From Meandrina meandrites (taxonomy: Eukaryota > Cnidaria > Anthozoa > Scleractinia > Meandrinidae), in the NCBI GenBank assembly GCA_963693305.1, contig OY855906.1, forward strand, positions 3,812,001-3,876,000: a stretch of 64,000 nt of DNA, written 5' to 3'. Below the pieces are notes generated by a model. The model saw only the letters and a program-made list of their open reading frames with translations, was not told the origin of the DNA and did not search any database. Below, one piece after another: positions 57,496 through 64,000 of this stretch. Made by a program: the position numbers and the translations under genes. How positions within the stretch are numbered: the stretch's first letter is position 1; each line of letters starts with the position of its first letter.

Positions 57496-58973
57496 TGGAC
57501 TTTATACTCCAATAAACACAAGCCAGGAGTGATCAAGTCCTCAACTTCTCTCTGCCACGTTATTTTTTTCAGGGTTCCAACCCCGCCGTCATCGGAAGGG
57601 ACCCGTGCTCAGTTCGCACTCAGTCTACCGCGGAAATCTCATAAACTAATAACAGTCTGCAGTAGGCCGTAACGGAAAAGAGTTCTGACGGTGCCTAACA
57701 TGGACTGAATGTTTGAACATGTTGAAATTGTCGCGAGAAAATGAAATTGGCCACGCTTGCCTTTAATTTCTTGCCCTCTCCCTCAGGAATTCGCTGACAG
57801 AACGGCGTGGTATTTTCGATACAGTGATACCCATCGCGAGTCGCTGTGGGACCGTCATGTAGGCTGGCATTCAATTGTCTTGCGCAATTCCCGCTTGTTA
57901 AGACAAAAGGCATCGACTGACAACTCACCACCTGCGCGTACTGTTTGTTGATTTATTTCCTGAACTGAGGATGAAGAGGAGAAAATTATCTTTTCTAACA
58001 TTGTTAACAAGGAACAGGGAGTCAGAAGAAAAATTATCTCTTTTACACTCTATACAATTGTAAAAAAAAAAATGTCCATTCTTCTCGCAATACAGAACAT
58101 TGAAGAAAACGTGAGAAAAAGGGAGGTGATTTCCGATTTGCTTTCTTCTTTGGTTCCTGAAAATGTTATATGCGTTGATGTTCTGTTCAGGTGGTCGGAT
58201 TGTTGAAAATGTTAATTTACCGAGTGGGACTAAATCTTTTTGTGACGGGAAATTATTCTCATTGAATAGAAGAGCCCCAAATAAACCGAAATCTTACTTT
58301 AGACATCATTTGGAGTTTTACTCATATACCGCGAGTTTCGTCTTACTTTCTAAATTTATCCGCTAAAAATTGGTCTATTTTCGAAAGCGGCCGGGTTTGT
58401 TGTGTGTGAAACAATAGCAGAAAGTCCAGTTTGTGGGTTTTAGGATGCACTGAACTTTGCGACGAGGCAAAATAATTGCCCGCTAATGGCACTTGCTTTG
58501 TTTTGTATAGCCGAAATTTCCATAGTGTCATTAGTAACGTCCGACCTGTATTAAGTGTTTACCATGTACTCAGATGATCGGCGAGGGAAATCTTGTAAAA
58601 TTTCAGTTTTAACAAGCCGCCAGCTTTCATTTCTACAGCTGAAATTTCGGGTCAACAGACTCGCATGTTTACTTTTACGCAAAATATCGCCTGGATAAGG
58701 TGCATTTGAAGATTTACCCGGCTTTTTCGCGGCAATCAAAATTTAAAACATCAAGCATCAGACAATTTCAGTTATTCACTATTGCAACTGTTTTTACGAC
58801 ACTAGAAGACTTTATCTGGACGCGAAAAACAACAAAATGTTTCACATTTCACTTAAAAACGGTACAATTTTTTTTTAAATCAACGATACATAAAATAATC
58901 GCCTTTTTCTTTTCCTTTGTTCAAACCATTAGTTTCCTTCAAACAAATATGTTTTTTTTTTCGTTTTAGCTTT
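57496..58973. other. Gene-less stretch left of the KCTD gene
   Basis: No exon with a known domain on either strand. The right part is the likely 3' untranslated region of the KCTD gene on the minus strand, but I could not fix a poly(A) site. Confidence 0.4.
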
Positions 58974-59714
58974 TTACCGCCGCAGGAAAACATAAATGGT
59001 AAAGTGGTCCCATTTATCTTCGTCACTTTTCGTGTTGTCTGCAATATTACCGCTCTTTCCTCCACTGCTCGAAACAAGTTCAAAGTCAGAATCTTGCAGT
59101 CGCTTGAACGCTCTCTCGATATAATTATGTTTGAGATAAAATCTGTTCGTGTACCTGTTGCCCTCAGGGTTAGGGTCCCGTGTCTCGTTGAGAGTTTCCC
59201 CAAACACTTCACGACACAAAGATACCTTGCCGCAAACTGCAATTCTTTGCAACTTGCGAAAATTCACGTCCGCCTGGCCGCTGCGGCCAAAAGTGTACGT
59301 GCCACGAATATGTAACGTGATGTAGCCAAACTGTTCGTTCACTATTGTGGCTGCTCTTTGCCGCGCTTTGAAGTAGAGCTCAAGTTGTTGCTCTAGAGCT
59401 CTCATTTCAAAGAATTCCGCCTCTGTTTTAAGCCTTGCAATCTCGCGGAAGTCGTCCGGGAGGTGTAATTTTCTGGTTCGAAGAAAATCCAGAATATAAC
59501 GAAATAGGGACCCATCGCGATCTATGAAATATTTCCCGGACTGGTCTTTTTGCACATGTTGCCTTCCGCTGAAAATGCGTCCAAGAAGCGAGTCGGGTTC
59601 CCTTGTTAGCGTTAGCACAGAAGTCGAGTAAAATTTTCCACCAACGTTCAACTCAATGTTTTCTGGGAACAGTCGATGGTGTTGTTGTGTGTGAATCGCA
59701 GCCGCCATATTCAC
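58974..59714 (-). CDS. KCTD8/12/16-type BTB protein
   Basis: A single-exon frame of 246 residues. Residues 18-115 form a T1/BTB fold (ELNVGGKFYSTSVLTLTREP, DRDGSLFRYILDFLRTRKLH, EFFEMRALEQQLE). Residues 125-246 resemble the H1 region of vertebrate KCTD8, 12 and 16: GTYTFGRSGQADVNFRK, VCGKVSLCREVFGETLNETR, NRYTNRFYLKHNYIERAF and the end HFTIYVFLRR. In vertebrates these proteins form pentamers, bind the GABA-B2 receptor tail and shape G-protein signalling. That role is family knowledge, not shown here. Length is near that of KCTD12-like proteins without long extensions. A second Met at residue 3 is an alternative start. Base composition is more GC-rich than its surroundings, as expected for an old single-exon gene. 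Confidence 0.88.
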   Translation of the reverse strand: MNMAAAIHTQQHHRLFPENIELNVGGKFYSTSVLTLTREPDSLLGRIFSGRQHVQKDQSGKYFIDRDGSLFRYILDFLRTRKLHLPDDFREIARLKTEAEFFEMRALEQQLELYFKARQRAATIVNEQFGYITLHIRGTYTFGRSGQADVNFRKLQRIAVCGKVSLCREVFGETLNETRDPNPEGNRYTNRFYLKHNYIERAFKRLQDSDFELVSSSGGKSGNIADNTKSDEDKWDHFTIYVFLRR

Positions 59715-62530
59715 TACGATATTTTTGCCACGAACCCAGCTGTATGTCAGTCGCGGGTTTATTTGTTTTCACGACAGCGAATAAGCGACAAGTAAGTGAA
59801 GAGTCGAATAGATTATCATCTGCAACGTGTTGTGTTTGATTTTATAGCTTTCCGCCGGAGAATAATTGACAGCTCAATGGGCAAAAAATTAAATAATATT
59901 AGTCGTGGATAGGTTTTCAAGACAAACTTGTTTGATGGCCTGTCCCTTTGACGCGCGAAACAAAAGCGGACGTTCACAGAATAAAAATAACAGCGTGAAA
60001 CAGGCTTTTATTGACAAAGTGTTCGGATTTTAAAAATTCCGCATTTCCTTCCAAATAAATTAGGCTTGGCTAATCTTTTGGCGGCAGGTTTATTGGGTTA
60101 CTTCAATTCAATCCAAAAATGACAGCTCGCAAAAAAAGAAAAGAGAAGAAAACACCCTAAAGGACTCGGAATTTTTTTCCCGAGTAGCCACGGCACTTTA
60201 AATACAGATTAACCTTATCCTCACTTTGTTCTTACCTTCTTGTTATTGTTTGACTGAACGACTATGCTTGAATAATTAAAGAAGGACGACTGATATCGCA
60301 TTGAAATCTGTAAGTTCCGTTTACCGCGCCAAAAAAGTAAAGGAAGAAAAGCGGATTTTTCATGTGTTTGTTGGTTTTCATACCAGCGTCTTCTCTGGTT
60401 ACCGCAGAGAGATGTACATCTTCTCTCGCCAAGTAAACGACTGAAATTCATCCTACGTGATATATTCAAATTACTATTCCTTAAATTCAAATGATATTGG
60501 ATTGCAAATCAACAGAACAGTCATAAATGGCAGATATTCTACTTTGATAGCGAGTGAGTTTCAATTATTCGTCATCAGTAATTTTCATTCCACAAAAATG
60601 ACTGATTATATCAACATTAGATTTGACGAGCTGAAAGCGATTTTTTGTCATAAATCGCACACGCTTACTCCCCATCGTTCTTTTGCGTTCCTAATAAGGG
60701 CCTGAGATTGTGCTTTTCTCAGAAACCTTCGATCATATGATCGTGGAAGAGCTTTCTGCTTTTTGCACAGGGTACGTATTAAGTCAGTGAGTTGAGACAC
60801 CTCCGGTGATAAAATTTTATAGAGTGCATGCACTTTCCATCCATCCACCAAAATTCCATCCGCTTAAAAGAAAAATGCGTAATTGTTTTGCTGAATTTTG
60901 AATTATCTTCACTTTACTTCCAATCTACTTTCCAATCTTTGATAGTCCTTTTCGATCAAATAATTAAATCTTTTATGGAACTTCACAGCGGTTTTTTTGT
61001 AATCAGACAGTTGTCCAGTAATTATAAAACGCTGCTCACAAACTGCCCCTGGGTCTCCGAGGATGAACGCTAGTGGCAATTAAGCTCTCTACAAAACCTG
61101 AATCAAAATCATAATAAAAATACTAACTTTTACAGGAATTTCATTTAATCATGTTACAGTGTGTCTCGCGTTTTAATTTATGTATTTGTATGTTGTTAAT
61201 CCATTTCCTATTGTTAATGTTTCAACTGTGAAGTTCCAGGAACAGTTCTAGCCAGCCAGAGCTGCGGCGAAATTGAATCCATTAGCAAAGCTCAACGGAA
61301 CGCTTACAAAAAGAATCGTTTTACTAATTAAAGAGTATACAAAAAACAGCCTTCACTCATCACTTGATGAAGTCGCTCTCATAAGCCGGCATTTATTAAA
61401 AAGAAGCGTTTCTATTTTTTCCAAACCCCACACAATGCGAAATTATAGTAACGTGATTGAAGTAAAGGAAGACTTTCGTGTTAATTTTAGGAAAACTGTA
61501 CATTCAGAAGTACAAAAACAATTGTGCGAAACCAATTGCATTTCATTCTTTTACTTAAAATGTTTAATGAAATATATAGCGTCTAAAACCAATTTTCAGG
61601 AAAAGGTTTGGGCTTAATTGACCCAGGATGCTAAAGTGCACATTTTATCTTACAAATGTACAATTGGAAGAGCATTTGTTTGAATTTATCAGATAACTTG
61701 GTTTAAACTTACATGTAAGTGAATTTGAAGTCAAGCTGTGAAACCGGTGAAAAGAAAAAGTACCGAGAAAAATAATAGATTTTCAGCTTAACGTATCTTA
61801 AATATCACGATTAACATATTTAATTTTAAACCTTTTAAGGTGCCTATCTTTTTACATTTAATGGCAAGAAGGTGGCAAACAAATGATTTCAAACTTCAAC
61901 TATATTAAAAGCACACTACTCTGTTGTGGTAGTAAAACTTTATTACCTAATTAATCCTTCACTTACACTTAGCTGAATCTAAAACAATGAATGATGTCCC
62001 ACGTGCTTATAAAACCACTGCACTGTACAAAATGTTTATTAGGTTTTCCCATAGTTTGATATCTAGAGGAGGAATACATATTACAAAGCGAGGAAAAACA
62101 TTCTAAGATAAAACCAGAATACTATTTAGTTATTTTTTTTTTTTTTCACTGCTGGGACACGGAGTGTTATTAATGCATTAACCAACAAATTCTGGAAATT
62201 TCCACTGGAAGTCAAATGGATCATAAAATTACGAAAAACGTTTTACAGTTGTAGAGTACCTTTAGAGATAAACCTCCTTTTCCTATTAAAACGAAACATC
62301 GGAAAATTATGAAGCAGGAATTGATTGTTTCTCCTCCTTCCAGGCTCCCTTGGGGGCATTCGCACGGAAATTTTAAGATCCAAGTTCAACCAAAATTGTC
62401 GGCAAAAGTTGTGGGAAAATGGTAAGTGGGCTAACAGCCTTGAGTGTTTTGTCCAAGTTGCAAATATGGTTCAATTTTATAACAGTTCCTCCAAATGGAT
62501 CGTTGAAATGTGAACCACCCATAAGATTTC
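59715..62530. other. Intergenic region between the KCTD gene and CDC40
   Basis: About 2.8 kb without a recognised exon. It should hold the KCTD promoter. A frame of 114 codons at 61273-61617 (plus) has no recognisable domain. A short stretch at about 61040-61070 (TGCCCCTGGGTCTCCGAGGAT) resembles the arm of the fold-back repeat at 47298-47455. Confidence 0.4.
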
Positions 62531-62548
62531 AGTGACTACATCTTGTAC

Positions 62549-62554
62549 TTTATT
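62549..62554 (-). terminator. Possible poly(A) signal of CDC40
   Basis: TTTATT on the plus strand gives AATAAA on the minus strand, about 430 bases after the CDC40 stop codon. Other sites are possible. Confidence 0.35.
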
Positions 62555-62986
62555 GAAAAAAGAAGAGAGTAAATAAAATTGTTCAAATGAACAGTCAACT
62601 TCTTTCAGGGCCAGCTGATTGAACTGGAGAAGGAAGTAAATGATTGAAGCACTCCAGAGACCAACTCCTCGTGTCTGCCGAGTGGACTCAAGCTTAGAGA
62701 GGTGTTTACAAAATGGCATCATGAACTTTTTTCTCTTGTAATTCACCTCAGAAGGCGCATTTTGGCAGTAGCCAAGATTTTGTTTGAAGTGTGAAGAACC
62801 GTGCAGCTTGCAATTCCAATGTGATAGTAACGTTGTAAAAATAAAGATCGAAAAGGCAGGAACTTTTGATGTTTATATAGGCCACTCTACGGAAGCAAGT
62901 TTCCTTTTGCCCCAGGATTTGCAAACTTTCACAAACGAACAACAAATATGTGATCGTCTTGGCTCATGGGAACTGACGTCCGTCAC

Positions 62987-64000
62987 TCAGTCCCAGTACT
63001 TGATGAGTCCATCCCAGCCACAGGTCACCACCTTGGATGTTTCGTGAGGATGCCACAGGCAGCTTATGCACACTGCGTCGTGCGCTTTGAACTTGCTGGG
63101 GACGATAAGCGAACAACAAAGTGAGAGAGAACCTCAAACATATAGGGAGAAAAGACCCTGCCACTTTTTCAAATTGGCTATTTAGTTTTTATTAGATGAT
63201 CCTGCGCAGCTAATCTGAGTGGAAAACACTCTGCTGACCAGACCCAACCAGGTCAAAAAAGCTTTCCAGTGTTTGCATTTTTGACTTTCAGTTTGGACTC
63301 TATGATTTCGTTGTCGCGTTTAGTATTTTTTATTATTATTTATACGTATTGTCAGCCTTGCAGTTATCGTCTTTGTTAATCTTTGTTTGTTTGTTTGTTT
63401 TTTCTTCGGAAGGGAACGGGGGGTTGCGCGATGGAGCAATACGAGAACTCTATGAGAAGCAAAGCTGCACATCCACGGGAACAAAACTATGTGAAGAGGT
63501 AGAAAATACTTCCTACAGAGTGATGCAAGGCAAATACGGAACAAGAAAAATTAAATCGCGGTCAGGTAAAAACTTCTTATCTTACCTGTATAGTTTTGTA
63601 GATTTCCAGTCCCAAATACAAAGTTTTCCATCTGCATCGCCGGAAATAAGGTAACTAAAACAACAAAATATCCGTTAAAAAGTTATTTTAAAATCTTAAA
63701 TGATACTCCGGCCATGGCAGTCACCCTTTCGCCACGGTTTCTTCTATAGTCGACTATGCAAAAAGCGAAAGGCTCTAAAAAAGTTTTGTAGGTTTCCTTA
63801 CCTGCCATCCGGTGAGAAATTTAATTGACAAGCGTAGCCTGCCACCTAAAGGAATAACAATATTGAAATAAGTCATCAAACGCAAAGTGAAGTATACACT
63901 AACTAAGGTATTAAGAAATTAAATAGCTGGCATCTTACCATATGGCCCTTAAATGTTTTCTTTCGGTTCTGACGGAAACGGTTGAGCACTCCGAACACCA
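62987..64000 (-). CDS. CDC40: CDC40 / PRP17 pre-mRNA splicing factor, C-terminal exons (runs off right edge)
   Basis: Four coding exons join in phase on the minus strand: 64000-63939 (partial), 63845-63802, 63654-63586 and 63095-62987. They give [12 protein letters not shown], then [40 protein letters not shown] and finally [22 protein letters not shown] followed by the stop. This is the very conserved last WD40 blades of CDC40/PRP17, a protein of the spliceosome's second catalytic step. The N-terminal part and most blades lie beyond the window. All donor and acceptor sites fit GT..AG. Identification rests on recall of the family's C-terminus. Confidence 0.92.

Noticed and set aside
61273..61617. 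114-codon plus-strand frame
   Set aside because: No domain, no splice context and AT-rich codons; probably chance, though not excluded as a small gene.
62337..62425. Exon-like piece between CTTCCAG and GTAAGT on the plus strand
   Set aside because: No partner exon or recognisable protein; it lies behind CDC40 on the opposite strand.

Overview
The window looks like nuclear DNA of an anthozoan cnidarian, most likely a stony coral. It is AT-rich and full of introns with GT..AG boundaries. It carries animal extracellular domains (C-type lectin, EGF, Ig, CILP, thrombospondin type 1), the animal housekeeping gene CDC40/PRP17, a KCTD gene, tRNA-derived SINEs, Penelope-like retroelements (PLEs) and many MITEs. 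The species is an inference; no bacterial or organellar gene is visible.

Layout. A divergent gene pair is present twice in direct orientation. Gene A (minus strand) encodes a secreted lectin/EGF/Ig/CILP protein. Gene B (plus strand) encodes a secreted protein with a Cys-rich N-terminal domain and four TSP1 repeats. Block 1 holds A-1 (from off the left edge to 6170) and B-1 (12551-16990). Block 2 holds A-2 (26657-41042) and B-2 (49347-54939). Alignable homology runs from about 229-17247 to about 32405-55192, including introns and intergenic DNA. It is interrupted by copy-specific insertions: SINEs, MITEs, a 2.4 kb DNA transposon, PLEs and a probable non-LTR tail. Both B copies have open frames of 412 codons. 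A-2 can be joined in phase through ten exons to 1064 codons, but a 1.46 kb PLE with a 12 bp target duplication sits inside its signal-peptide exon.

Between the blocks, 17.25-26.45 kb holds small inverted-repeat elements and a structurally complete 5.0 kb DNA transposon (20872-25888, 5 bp target duplication CTATA). Its single 858-codon frame joins a retroviral-type DDE integrase, an OTU cysteine protease and an F-box-like segment. This Ginger-like transposon is the strongest candidate for an unusual system in the window.

To the right of block 2 lie a decayed PIF/Harbinger-like element with a nested PLE endonuclease fragment (about 55809-57494), an intronless KCTD8/12/16-type gene (58974-59714, minus) and the last four visible coding exons of CDC40/PRP17 (62987-64000, minus, running off the right edge).

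How it fits together. The A and B products look like extracellular matrix or mucus/skeletal-matrix proteins. Between them they carry the TSP1, Ig and CILP modules that vertebrate CILP has in one chain. The duplicates are diverging: B-2 has lost two of the four O-fucosylation acceptor residues kept in B-1, and the start of A-2 is split by a retroelement.
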